This document shows, one piece after another, positions 26,837-35,091 of a DNA stretch of 64,000 nt. Source of the stretch: Mesorhizobium sp. NZP2077. GTDB lineage: Bacteria > Pseudomonadota > Alphaproteobacteria > Rhizobiales > Rhizobiaceae. Where the stretch lies: positions 4,966,001-5,030,000 of the forward strand of contig NZ_CP051293.1 of the NCBI RefSeq assembly GCF_013170805.1, written 5' to 3'. Made by a program: the position numbers and the translations under genes. Under the pieces are notes generated by a model, which saw only the letters and a program-made list of their open reading frames with translations, did no database searches and was not told the origin of the DNA. Numbering within the stretch: position 1 is the stretch's first letter; each line of letters starts with the position of its first letter.

Positions 26837-27697
26837 CTACTGCAGTCTGACCATGACGGCTAACGGACGATAGCCGTGCCGTTCCAGGAAGAGCCCGAGC
26901 TTTGCCGGATCCGGCCGGGATGCATCGCCGTAGTCGCGGGCATGAATGCCGCCAGAGATATAGAGAACGTCGAAACCATTGTCCGCCGCGCCCTTCACGT
27001 CGGTCATCATGCCGTCGCCGATGGCCAATATCCGAGAACGCTCAAGCGGCCGGCCAAGCACCTCCGCCACCTCCTTCATCGCGACATCATAGACAGGCGC
27101 GTAGGGCTTTCCGGCGATCAGCGTGCGGCCGCCAAGCTGGGCATAGTCCCGCGCCAGGGCGCCGGCGCACCAGATGATCCGTTCGCCGCGCTCCACCATG
27201 ATATCGGGATTGGCGCAGATGAACGGCAGGTTCCTGGCCCGCAATCGGCGCAAAATGTCCGCATAATCCTCGGGCGTCTCGACCTCGTCATTGAAAAGCC
27301 CGGTGCAGACGACGCCGGTGGCCTCGAATTCCTCGACCCGTTCGACATCGAGACCGTCATAGAGGGTCAGATCGCGCTCTGCGCCGATGTGGAAGACTTT
27401 TCGCGGGCCTTCCGCGATCAAGTCACGGGTGACGTCGCCCGAGGTCACCACGCGGTCGTAGGTTGACGGAGGAACGCCGATTGCGCTCATCTGAGCAACG
27501 ACATCGGCGCTGCGGCGGGGCGAATTGGTGATAAGGACAACGGGAATACCGGCTGCCCTTGCCCTGGCCAGCGCCGCCGCGGCCGCCGGAAAATGCCATT
27601 CGCCATTGTGCACCACGCCCCAGACATCGCAAAGAATTGCCGAATAGGCCTTCGAGACGTCTTCGAGCGAGCCGACGATTTCAGGCGAATCCGCCAT
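26837..27697 (-). CDS. TIGR01459-type HAD hydrolase (NagD-like)
   Basis: 286 aa. HAD motif I is CDVWGVVHNG (nucleophile Asp, with Trp-Gly typical of this alphaproteobacterial group), motif II LITNSPRRS, and motif IV GDGMMTDVKGA. Such class IIA HADs dephosphorylate small phosphorylated metabolites; pairing with ribF hints at a flavin-pathway phosphatase but this is inference. Start ATG 27697 (MADSPEIVG). Confidence 0.9.
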   Translation of the reverse strand: MADSPEIVGSLEDVSKAYSAILCDVWGVVHNGEWHFPAAAAALARARAAGIPVVLITNSPRRSADVVAQMSAIGVPPSTYDRVVTSGDVTRDLIAEGPRKVFHIGAERDLTLYDGLDVERVEEFEATGVVCTGLFNDEVETPEDYADILRRLRARNLPFICANPDIMVERGERIIWCAGALARDYAQLGGRTLIAGKPYAPVYDVAMKEVAEVLGRPLERSRILAIGDGMMTDVKGAADNGFDVLYISGGIHARDYGDASRPDPAKLGLFLERHGYRPLAVMVRLQ

Positions 27698-28010
27698 GCG
27701 GTGTCCTTCAATATGAGCGTTGCGAGCGCCGCGACCGACGGTTCGCCGCAGCGGCTTCGAATTATCCGAACCGGCCCATGCTGTCACCAGCTTTCATGCA
27801 TCGCCGGCTGATCGACAGGTTTGCTTGCGAACGTCCTGCCTCGGCAGGGCGTTCTGTTTTTGGAGGGGATCGGGGGCCTCTGCCCTTGCATTGGTTAGCG
27901 GTTGGTGAAGCGCCAGCCAAGCAATAGAGCGGTTTCCCAAACCCGTCCTTCAGCGTTTTGTGGAAAGCTGGCGCCGATCGAGAATCCGCCGGCGGGGGCC
28001 GCTGCAAGAC
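27698..28010. other. Gene-free 313-bp gap between divergent genes, holding an intrinsic terminator
   Basis: No ORF with coding character is seen. The notable content is a plus-strand terminator at 27829-27861, described separately. A small inverted repeat TTCG...CGAA lies near 27756-27771. Confidence 0.6.
27829..27861 (+). terminator. Rho-independent terminator with no annotated gene upstream
   Basis: GAACGTCCTGC pairs with GCAGGGCGTTC around a CTCG loop (11-bp stem with one T-G pair), followed by TGTTTTT. It reads as a strong terminator on the plus strand, but the only gene upstream is on the minus strand. It could end a small RNA starting within 27700-27830 or attenuate the downstream TadG-like gene. 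Confidence 0.65.
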
Positions 28011-29996
28011 ATGCGTGAACTTTGGCGCCAGTTCCGCCGCGACAGACGTGGCAACTATGCTCTTATGACTGTCGTTGCGATGGTGCCGCTGATGGGCGGC
28101 CTGGCGATCGCGGTCGACTTCACGGAAATGAACCGCGAAAAGCAGATGGTGACGAATGCGCTCGACGCCGCCAATTTCGCCACCGCGCGCCGGCTGACGG
28201 AAGGCGCGACCGACGACCAGTTGAGAGCCTATGCGCTCGACTTCTTCAATGCCAACCTGAACGATATCGATCCCGCCAGCGCGACGCTCAACGTCACCTT
28301 GCCGAGCAACACCAGCGGCGGCGGCCTGCTCACGATGACGGCGCAGCTTGCCTACAAGCCCTATTTCTATCCTGCCTTCGCCCAGCTCGTCGGTAAATCC
28401 GCAACCGATGCGAACCAAAGGATCAACTTCAACGTCACCTCCCAGGTGCGGCTGAAGAACACGCTGGAAGTTGCCCTGGTGCTCGATAATTCCGGATCGA
28501 TGACCACGCTGGGCACAGGCTCGGGGCAAAAGCGCATCGATCTTCTCAAGACTGCGTCCAAGCAACTGGTCGACACGCTGGCCGCGCAGGCGGTCATGAT
28601 CAAGCAGGTCGACAAGCCGGTGCAATTCGGCCTAGTGCCCTTTGCCGCTTCGGTCAATGTCGGCCCCGGCAATGGCAACGCCTCATGGATGGACACAGAG
28701 GGCCTGTCGCCGGTGTCGAACGAGAATTTCGACTGGTCGACGTTGAACGCGGCCAACAAATACGCCCAGCAGACCAATGGCATCTGGTACAAGCGCGGCA
28801 CCGGCTGGGGCAGCGCGGAAGGCCAGATGCTGACCCGGTTTTCGCTCTACCGCGATATGCAGGTCGTCACCAACCATGAGCGCGTCGTCAACAGCAAGCG
28901 CGTGGTTTGCGACGAATACAATTCGAACAACACCTGCAAACGCAGCCACGACGAATACGACTACATCGATTCCTACGGTCCGTTCGCCAGTTGGCAGGGC
29001 TGTGTGGAGGCCCGGCCCTACCCCTACAATGTCAACGACACGCCGCCATCCGGCGGCTCGGCCAACACCGGCATAGGCGTCGGCGATCCGGCAACGATGT
29101 TCGTGCCGATGTTCGCCCCGGACGAACCCGGCAATCACTGGAAGCTCACCCAGGATCCCGACGAAGCCGCTCCGGTTACCTACGGCGCGGTGAACAGCTG
29201 GTGGAACGACGATCCTTCGAGCAGCACCGGCCAATCACGGTTGCGCAACATGGCCAAATATTTCCAGCCGCGGCCGATCGATGCGCCGGCGCTGCCCACT
29301 GGCAACGGCCCGAACTACAGCTGCACCACCGGTGCAATCACACCGCTGACCGATGTCAGCGTCGCCGATGGGCAAACCGCAATCAAAGCCGCGATCGACC
29401 TGATGCAGCCAAACGGCGGCACCAATGTTCCTGAGGGCATGGCGTGGGGTTGGCGGGTGGTCTCCAGCGGCGAACCGTTCACGCAAGGGCGCCTGGAAAC
29501 GGAAAAAGGTAACGACAAGGTGGTGATCGTGCTGACCGACGGCGCCAACACCTACTATACGCCGTCTTCGCTGGGCTATTCGGATCCCGCCGGCTCGAAA
29601 TCGACCTATGCGTCCTACGGCTATCTCAAGCCCGGCTATAACGGCACCTCGGTCGGCCGCATGTTCATGGGCACGTCGAGCGCCATCGGCCAGTTGGACT
29701 ATTCGAACGGCAACTACACCAACGCGCTCAACGAGCAGATGGCGACGCTTTGCAACAACGCCAAGGCGGCCAACATCATGGTGATGACCGTGGCGCTCGA
29801 CCTGTCGACGACTAAGGCCGACGAAAAGCTGGCGATCGATGCGCTGAAATCCTGCTCGTCGGACTCGCGCTTCCGCAAGGATTTGACGGATCCGACCAAG
29901 CCGGCCAAGCTGTTCTGGAATGCGACCGGCGCAAGCCTGTCGAACGACTTCAAGGAAATCGGCAACGAACTGTCGAACCTGCGGGTGGTCGGCTGA
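28011..29996 (+). CDS. TadG-like pilus-assembly protein with von Willebrand A domain
   Basis: 661 aa. The N-terminus is a TadE/TadG-like segment (RRDRRGNYALMTVVAMVP, one membrane helix). Residues ~165 onward form a vWA domain with MIDAS motif DNSGSM, an inserted ~250-residue region, and VLTDGANTYY. Such proteins are anchored in the inner membrane and extend into the periplasm, often at tad pilus loci. No other tad genes are nearby. The start ATG 28011 is directly before the short cytoplasmic basic stretch. Confidence 0.85.
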   Translation: MRELWRQFRRDRRGNYALMTVVAMVPLMGGLAIAVDFTEMNREKQMVTNALDAANFATARRLTEGATDDQLRAYALDFFNANLNDIDPASATLNVTLPSNTSGGGLLTMTAQLAYKPYFYPAFAQLVGKSATDANQRINFNVTSQVRLKNTLEVALVLDNSGSMTTLGTGSGQKRIDLLKTASKQLVDTLAAQAVMIKQVDKPVQFGLVPFAASVNVGPGNGNASWMDTEGLSPVSNENFDWSTLNAANKYAQQTNGIWYKRGTGWGSAEGQMLTRFSLYRDMQVVTNHERVVNSKRVVCDEYNSNNTCKRSHDEYDYIDSYGPFASWQGCVEARPYPYNVNDTPPSGGSANTGIGVGDPATMFVPMFAPDEPGNHWKLTQDPDEAAPVTYGAVNSWWNDDPSSSTGQSRLRNMAKYFQPRPIDAPALPTGNGPNYSCTTGAITPLTDVSVADGQTAIKAAIDLMQPNGGTNVPEGMAWGWRVVSSGEPFTQGRLETEKGNDKVVIVLTDGANTYYTPSSLGYSDPAGSKSTYASYGYLKPGYNGTSVGRMFMGTSSAIGQLDYSNGNYTNALNEQMATLCNNAKAANIMVMTVALDLSTTKADEKLAIDALKSCSSDSRFRKDLTDPTKPAKLFWNATGASLSNDFKEIGNELSNLRVVG

Positions 29997-30126
29997 CCGA
30001 ACCTCTGGCGCAACGCCTGGCGCCGCCAAGCCCTTGCGGCCGCCTGCCATGACGGGCACATATTGGCCGCCTGCTAGATCGCGTATCCATCGCGGCGCGC
30101 CTGCGACAAAGCTTGGGGGACGAACA

Positions 30127-30759
30127 ATGCCCGATACCGCCAACCATCTCGCCTTCGCGCTGGTCTGCCTCGGCATGGTGCTGACGCCTGGCCCGAACAT
30201 GATCTACCTGATCTCGCGTTCGCTGTCGCAAGGGCCGAAGGCCGGACTGATCTCGCTTGGCGGGGTCGCGGTCGGCTTCCTTTTCTATGTGGTTTCGGCG
30301 GCGTTCGGCATCACCGCGCTGCTGCTCGCCGTGCCCTACGCCTATGACGCGCTGCGCTTTGCCGGCGTGCTCTATCTCTTGTGGCTTGCCTGGCAAGCGG
30401 TGAAGCCAGGCGGACGTTCGCCGTTCCAGGTGCGCGACCTGCCGAAAGACCGGCCGCGCAAGCTGTTCGCCATGGGGCTGATGACCAATCTGCTCAATCC
30501 CAAGGTGGCGGTGCTCTATCTGTCGCTGCTGCCGCAATTCATCAGCATCGGCAAAGGCCATGTCCTGTCGCAGCTGCTGGTTCTGGGCGCGACGCAGATC
30601 ACGATCAGCCTGACCGTCAATGCCATCATCGCGGTGACGGCCGGCTCTATCGCCACGTTTCTCGCCGGACGCCCATTGTGGCTGGTTATCCAGCGCTGGA
30701 TGATGGGAGGCGTGCTGACGGCGCTGGCGCTGAAAATGGCGACCGACGCACAGCGCTGA
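30127..30759 (+). CDS. LysE/RhtB family exporter
   Basis: 210 aa with about six membrane helices. The family signature LTPGPNMIYLISRSL is at residues ~19-33 and the second-half motif MGLMTNLLNPKVAVLY follows. Members export amino acids or homoserine lactones; the substrate here is unknown. ATG 30127 precedes the first helix and is 6 nt after GGGGGACG-like purines. It stands alone. Confidence 0.9.
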   Translation: MPDTANHLAFALVCLGMVLTPGPNMIYLISRSLSQGPKAGLISLGGVAVGFLFYVVSAAFGITALLLAVPYAYDALRFAGVLYLLWLAWQAVKPGGRSPFQVRDLPKDRPRKLFAMGLMTNLLNPKVAVLYLSLLPQFISIGKGHVLSQLLVLGATQITISLTVNAIIAVTAGSIATFLAGRPLWLVIQRWMMGGVLTALALKMATDAQR

Positions 30760-30772
30760 GGACCTCTCGCTG

Positions 30773-30819
30773 AGCATGATCTTTTCCCAAAACCGGTTCC
30801 CACTTTTGGGGATCATGCT
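30773..30819. repeat. Intergenic palindrome (AGCATGATC...GATCATGCT)
   Basis: 47-bp inverted repeat with 9-bp perfect ends and inner CCCAAAA/TTTTGGG arms around CCGGTTCCC. Same family as 19507 and 21056. It lies between the convergent lysE-like and DUF2189 genes and may work as a bidirectional terminator. Confidence 0.75.
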
Positions 30820-30824
30820 TTAGC

Positions 30825-31649
30825 CTACATCGGCCGGCGGATCGGCCGGATCTGCGCCGGCTCGATCACCTTGCGGTAGAGGTGCCAGGTGGCGTGACCC
30901 AGGATCGGCATGACCACGGCCAGCCCGGCAAACAGCGGGATGGAGCCAATCACCAGCAGCACGGCAACCAGCAGCCCCCACAGCGCCATCTGCAGCGGGT
31001 TTGCCATCACCGCGCGGGCCGAGGTTTCGATTGCCGAGACGGCGCCGACATCACGGTCGAGCATCAGCGGAAAGGCGATCACCGTTGTCGCCAGCACGAC
31101 CACGGCAAAGACGAAACCCGCCGCATTGCCAAGCACAATCAAGGTCCAGCCCTTGCCGGTCGTCAGCACTTCGCGGACAAAGGCGCCGATCGAGGCCGGC
31201 GGCTGGTCGCCGAACAGGCTGGTGTAGATCGATTGCGCGGTGAACAGCCACAGCAGAAAGAGGGCAAACAGCATGATGCCGATGACGGCGATCGACGGCA
31301 GCGCCGGGGAACGGCGCACATCCAGTGCATGGCGCCAGTCCGTGTTCATGCCGAGCTCGCGCCGGCGGCTGATCTCGTAGAGACCGATCGCCGCAAAAGG
31401 CCCGACCAAAGCAAAGCCCGACATCAAGGGGTAGACAAGCTGGATGGCATTGGAGCCCGAGGTCCACTGCGTCAGGATCAGGCCGACAACCGGGTAGATC
31501 AGGCCCAGGAACACGTAGTGGGACGGTCTTGCCCAGAAATCCTCGGCGCCGAGCTCGAGCGCGCCCCAGAGATCCGTGGTGGTGATGCGGCGCACCGTGG
31601 GCTGCACATGCATCCCATACGCATTCGCCATGACATGAAAGCCGGCCAT
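30825..31649 (-). CDS. DUF2189 family integral membrane protein
   Basis: 274 aa with six predicted membrane helices. The N-terminal RRITTTDLWGALELGAEDF and the YEISRRRELG loop are typical of DUF2189, a Rhizobiales-rich family of unknown role. The start ATG 31649 (MAGF) is chosen because GGGAGG lies 6 nt upstream; ATG 31655 is too close to it. Confidence 0.85.
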   Translation of the reverse strand: MAGFHVMANAYGMHVQPTVRRITTTDLWGALELGAEDFWARPSHYVFLGLIYPVVGLILTQWTSGSNAIQLVYPLMSGFALVGPFAAIGLYEISRRRELGMNTDWRHALDVRRSPALPSIAVIGIMLFALFLLWLFTAQSIYTSLFGDQPPASIGAFVREVLTTGKGWTLIVLGNAAGFVFAVVVLATTVIAFPLMLDRDVGAVSAIETSARAVMANPLQMALWGLLVAVLLVIGSIPLFAGLAVVMPILGHATWHLYRKVIEPAQIRPIRRPM

Positions 31650-31848
31650 AACCATCCTCCCGTGTGTCGGGGCGGTCACCGCCGAGATGGCCGCCCGCAG
31701 CTGCCACTAGTAGATGTGGCACCATAGCCGATTTGCCAGGGGCTGTCGCCAAATCGATGACATTTATCCGTTCCTCGTTGCGCTCATCCAAGTTTCGCCA
31801 CTAATTTGACCCGCTCTCGCAGACATTCGGTTTGGTCAACCATTGCGC

Positions 31849-31874
31849 CGTATTTTAGCATTTACGTATTTTAG
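31849..31874. promoter_or_regulatory. Direct repeat CGTATTTTAG in AT-rich promoter region
   Basis: Two exact copies of CGTATTTTAG at 31849-31858 and 31865-31874, 16 nt apart, in an unusually AT-rich stretch 70 nt before the TadG-like gene. They could be tandem activator sites or overlapping promoter elements. Confidence 0.35.
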
Positions 31875-31943
31875 TAATTGCTTAAATTCATCGTTGAGAC
31901 CCCTGGCGTATCACCTGAGCTTTACAAGTTTGGGCGATGGGCG

Positions 31944-33167
31944 ATGTTCAGATTGAAGGGCTTCTGGCCTTCGGAGCGCGGCAACTTTGCCATGGCGACT
32001 GCCATAGCAATGCTGCCGATAATGGTTGTCGTGGCCGGCACGATCGATCTGACGGGCACGAGCGACGACGCCGCGCAATTGCAGAACTCGCTGGACGCGG
32101 CCGGGCTTGCCGTCGGCACAAAGTACCTACCCAGCATGACTGCGAGTGATGTCCAGGGGCTTGGGCTGACATTCTTTGCGGCCAATATGAGCGTCGCCGA
32201 CCAGCAGGAATATGCAGGCAGCGTCTCCGCCTTTTCGGCCACCGCCAGCGGCGACCCCAGCGCGTATTACATCTCGCTTTCGTCCAGCATCAACCATCCG
32301 AGCTTCATCAATGGCGCGGCGGCCTGGCCAGCTCATCGCTCGGCCACGGTCAAGATGAACCCTGGTGCGCAGGCCTGCGTGCTGGCGCTCGATCCACATG
32401 CGTCGGCCGCCGTAAGCCTACAGGGCTCGACCGATGTCTCTATGAGCAACTGCGTGATCGCGGCAAACTCTGATGCGTCCGATGCTGTCAGCAGAGGCGG
32501 TTCCGCGCAGGTCTCAGCGGGCTGCGTCTCGACCGTCGGCAGCACTTCCGGGCTTTCGCCGCCCAGCGCCAATCTCACCTGCGGAGCCCCGCTTGAACAT
32601 CAATATGCGTCTTTCGATCCTCTGGCGGACGTCGTCCCTCCCCCCTACACGTTGTGCCAGCAGGTCCCGAACGGCAAAACCTATACGCTGTCGCCCGGAA
32701 CCTATTGCGACAAGACGTTGTCGGGAAACATCACGCTCAATCCGGGCGTCTACATCTTGCGCGGCGTCACGCTTAAACCGGGCGGCAACGGCAGCCTGAC
32801 TGGCCAGGGCGTGACCATTTTCCTGATGGAGGGCGCGCAGATCTACATAAATGCCAATGAACAGGCGAACCTTTCCCCGCCCACCAGCGGTCCCTACGCC
32901 GGCATCACCATTTTCGAGAATCGCGGCAACACATCGGCCTTGACGCTGAATGGCGGCGCAAATTCCGTGATCAGCGGGTTCGTCTATGCGCCTGACGCCG
33001 CCATTTCCTTTGCCGGCAACTCGGATATGAGCGGTCAGGGCGACTGTCTGAGGCTTGTCGGTCTGACCGTGCAAATGACAGGAAACTCATCCATCAAAAC
33101 CGACTGCTCGGCCGTGTTTGGAAATCGCGAGATGTATGCCAGCCGCCTCATCAAGCTTGTGCAATGA
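31944..33167 (+). CDS. TadG-like envelope protein with repetitive beta-rich C-terminal domain
   Basis: 407 aa. The N-terminus (SERGNFAMATAIAMLPIMVV) is a TadE/TadG-like membrane anchor, close to that of the vWA protein at 28011. Residues ~200-395 are Gly/Asn/Thr-rich with a regular beta pattern (TLSGNITLNPGVYILRGVTL, NGGANSVISGFVYAP), looking like a parallel beta-helix or polymorphic exported domain. No vWA motif. The start ATG 31944 is preferred to a TTG at 31878. Function unknown; a periplasmic or surface role is inferred. Confidence 0.75.
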   Translation: MFRLKGFWPSERGNFAMATAIAMLPIMVVVAGTIDLTGTSDDAAQLQNSLDAAGLAVGTKYLPSMTASDVQGLGLTFFAANMSVADQQEYAGSVSAFSATASGDPSAYYISLSSSINHPSFINGAAAWPAHRSATVKMNPGAQACVLALDPHASAAVSLQGSTDVSMSNCVIAANSDASDAVSRGGSAQVSAGCVSTVGSTSGLSPPSANLTCGAPLEHQYASFDPLADVVPPPYTLCQQVPNGKTYTLSPGTYCDKTLSGNITLNPGVYILRGVTLKPGGNGSLTGQGVTIFLMEGAQIYINANEQANLSPPTSGPYAGITIFENRGNTSALTLNGGANSVISGFVYAPDAAISFAGNSDMSGQGDCLRLVGLTVQMTGNSSIKTDCSAVFGNREMYASRLIKLVQ

Positions 33168-33241
33168 GAAATGCCTACATGCGAAACGCAACACATGGCG
33201 ATAGATCAGCGCCGCTCTGATTCCTGGCGGCAGGGCAAAAC

Positions 33242-34480
33242 TCAAGGCTGATGCAAAACCTCGACGGTAAGATGCGACAGCGACCGGAAGCGGGCGAGTC
33301 GGGTGCGGTAATAGTCAGATTCTCGTGCTTTTGTCGTCATTACCGAAAGAATCGCTCCCAGGTGCCCCGGACCCAAGCGCCACAAATGAAGGTCGGCCAG
33401 TTGGTCGCCCTCGCTCTCAACGGCTTGACGCAGATTGTTCGCCATCTGACGATCAGGGTTCATGTCGAGCAGGATCGCACCCGTGTCCCGGATCAAGCCA
33501 TAGGACCAGCTGGCGATGACCAGGGAACCGACGATACCAGCAAGCGGGTCCATCCAGAGCCAGCCAAAGGCACGGGCGAGCAGCAGGCCCACGATTACCA
33601 GCACGGACACGGCGGCGTCGGCAATGACGTGAACCACGGCGGCCCGCATGTTGTTGTCGCGATGCGCCGAACCGTGTGCATGTTCGTGCTCTTCAAAGAC
33701 AGCCGGATAGTCTTGCTCTCCAAGCCAGACATGAGCGGCAAAGGCATGCGGCTCTGGAATCTCGTCGACCGATTCCAGATAACCCCCTTGGTCCTTCATG
33801 ACGAAAAGCTGCCGCGCGCCGTCGGGGCGTATGGTTTCAACCCACGCTGCTTCGGCGGTCAGTTCAGGGCCAGTTTCGGCATGGAGCCGGAAGCGAGGCG
33901 GCACACCATCCTCGAACACGTCAAGCACCACAGTTCCGGCGTCGGTCTCGATGCGATGGGATTCGTCGTGATCTTCGTGCCCATGACCGTGACCGTGGTG
34001 ATGACCGCCGGTGCTCAGGAGCCACGCACTGGCAATGTTCACCACCAGGCCGAGACAGGCAATCGGAACTGCCTGGACAAAGTGGATCGGGACCGGCGCG
34101 AATATGCGGCTGACGGATTCATAACCGATCAACAATGCTATCATCGCCAGAATGATGGCGCTGGTGAACCCCGCGAGATCGCCTAGCTTGCCGGTGCCGA
34201 AGGTAAAGCGCGTGTCATCGGCGTGCTTGCGGGCGTAAGTATAGGCGAGCGCCGCCAGCAGGAGCGCGCCGGCATGCGTGCTCATATGCAGGCCATCGGC
34301 GACGAGCGCGATCGAACCGAAGAGCAAGCCACCGACGATTTCAGCGATCATCATGGCACCGCAGAGCCAGATGACCGCCCAGGTCTTGCTCTCGCTTTTC
34401 TCGTGTCCCTCGCCTAGGAACACGTGGCTATGGAAAGCCGACGGATCGGCGCTATCGTTTTCCACCATGACGGTTTTCAT
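33242..34480 (-). CDS. dmeF: CDF-family Co(II)/Ni(II) efflux transporter
   Basis: 412 aa. It begins with a DmeF-type HSHVFLGEGHE signature, has six membrane helices, a TM2 site (ALVADGLHMSTHA) and a TM5 site (HVIADAAVS), and a long cytosolic insert with HHHGHGHGHEDHDESH followed by an extra ~90-residue region before TM5. It exports Co and Ni as a homodimer using the proton gradient. Its start overlaps the dmeR stop (ATGA). The layout equals the dmeRF operon of Rhizobium/Agrobacterium. Confidence 0.93.
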   Translation of the reverse strand: MKTVMVENDSADPSAFHSHVFLGEGHEKSESKTWAVIWLCGAMMIAEIVGGLLFGSIALVADGLHMSTHAGALLLAALAYTYARKHADDTRFTFGTGKLGDLAGFTSAIILAMIALLIGYESVSRIFAPVPIHFVQAVPIACLGLVVNIASAWLLSTGGHHHGHGHGHEDHDESHRIETDAGTVVLDVFEDGVPPRFRLHAETGPELTAEAAWVETIRPDGARQLFVMKDQGGYLESVDEIPEPHAFAAHVWLGEQDYPAVFEEHEHAHGSAHRDNNMRAAVVHVIADAAVSVLVIVGLLLARAFGWLWMDPLAGIVGSLVIASWSYGLIRDTGAILLDMNPDRQMANNLRQAVESEGDQLADLHLWRLGPGHLGAILSVMTTKARESDYYRTRLARFRSLSHLTVEVLHQP

Positions 34481-34755
34481 TTCAGGTAGGTGCGGACAAC
34501 CTCAAGGAGTTGTTCCGCTGCTTCGCTGTTCAGGGCGCCTGGATGTTTCTCGGCGTCGACGAGATGCTCGCGGACATGATCCTCAACCACCTCCGCCATC
34601 AGACCGGCCAAGGCCCCGCGAACCCCGGCGATGAGGTGCATGACCTGCTCGCAGCCCGACTCGACGTCGAGCGCGCGCTCGATAGCTTCAACCTGGCCTC
34701 GGATGCGGCGCACACGGGCCAAGAGCTTTTGCTTTTCACGAATGGTGTGGGTCAT
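34477..34755 (-). CDS. dmeR: Metal-sensing repressor, RcnR/FrmR family
   Basis: 92 aa, all-helical CsoR/RcnR-type repressor. The four RcnR metal ligands are conserved at identical numbering: His3, Cys35, His60 and His64. This predicts Ni/Co sensing and not Cu or formaldehyde sensing. It represses its own dmeRF operon through the operator at 34769. Confidence 0.93.
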   Translation of the reverse strand: MTHTIREKQKLLARVRRIRGQVEAIERALDVESGCEQVMHLIAGVRGALAGLMAEVVEDHVREHLVDAEKHPGALNSEAAEQLLEVVRTYLK

Positions 34756-34768
34756 GCAGCCTTATGCC

Positions 34769-34785
34769 ATAGCCCCCTACCCTAT
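34769..34785 (-). promoter_or_regulatory. DmeR operator candidate
   Basis: ATAG and CTAT arms flank a G-tract: minus strand ATAGGGTAGGGGGCTAT, 14 nt before the dmeR start. An A/T-rich inverted repeat around a G-tract is the binding pattern of RcnR-type repressors. Confidence 0.7.
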
Positions 34786-34983
34786 GCAAGAGATGAGTAC
34801 AAGAGATGCCTCGTGCTCCACCGTCACCGTCATCGGCCCTTATCAGCACGCTGATTGGCAACGACGGCGCATCAGTTTGATGCCGGCGCGATCAAGGTGT
34901 GACGATAACCATAAGGCGCGCCACAGACCCCGGCGGCCGAGTATGCCGTGCCAATAGCTCCTCGCCGCAGAACGCAGGAGACC

Positions 34984-35091
34984 ATGGCTAACCAACAGAA
35001 GTACGCTGGAAACCACCAGGCAAAGCCGCTCGTACAGCGCGGTATTCATCCCTGGACAAACCCAATCATGGCAGTCTGGTTTCAAGGCTAG
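34984..35091 (+). CDS. Possible 35-aa small protein
   Basis: ATG 34984 is preceded by AGGAG 3 nt upstream. The product (MANQQKYAGNHQAKPL, then VQRGIHPWTNPIMAVWFQG) has a hydrophobic, Trp-rich C-terminus. It is convergent with mgtE and their stops overlap at 35088-35091. It could be chance or a gene remnant. The remainder of 34786-35087 shows nothing recognisable. Confidence 0.2.
   Translation: MANQQKYAGNHQAKPLVQRGIHPWTNPIMAVWFQG

Noticed and set aside
27762..28625. Minus-strand frame before and over the TadG-vWA gene
   Set aside because: Antisense to a real gene; no domain.
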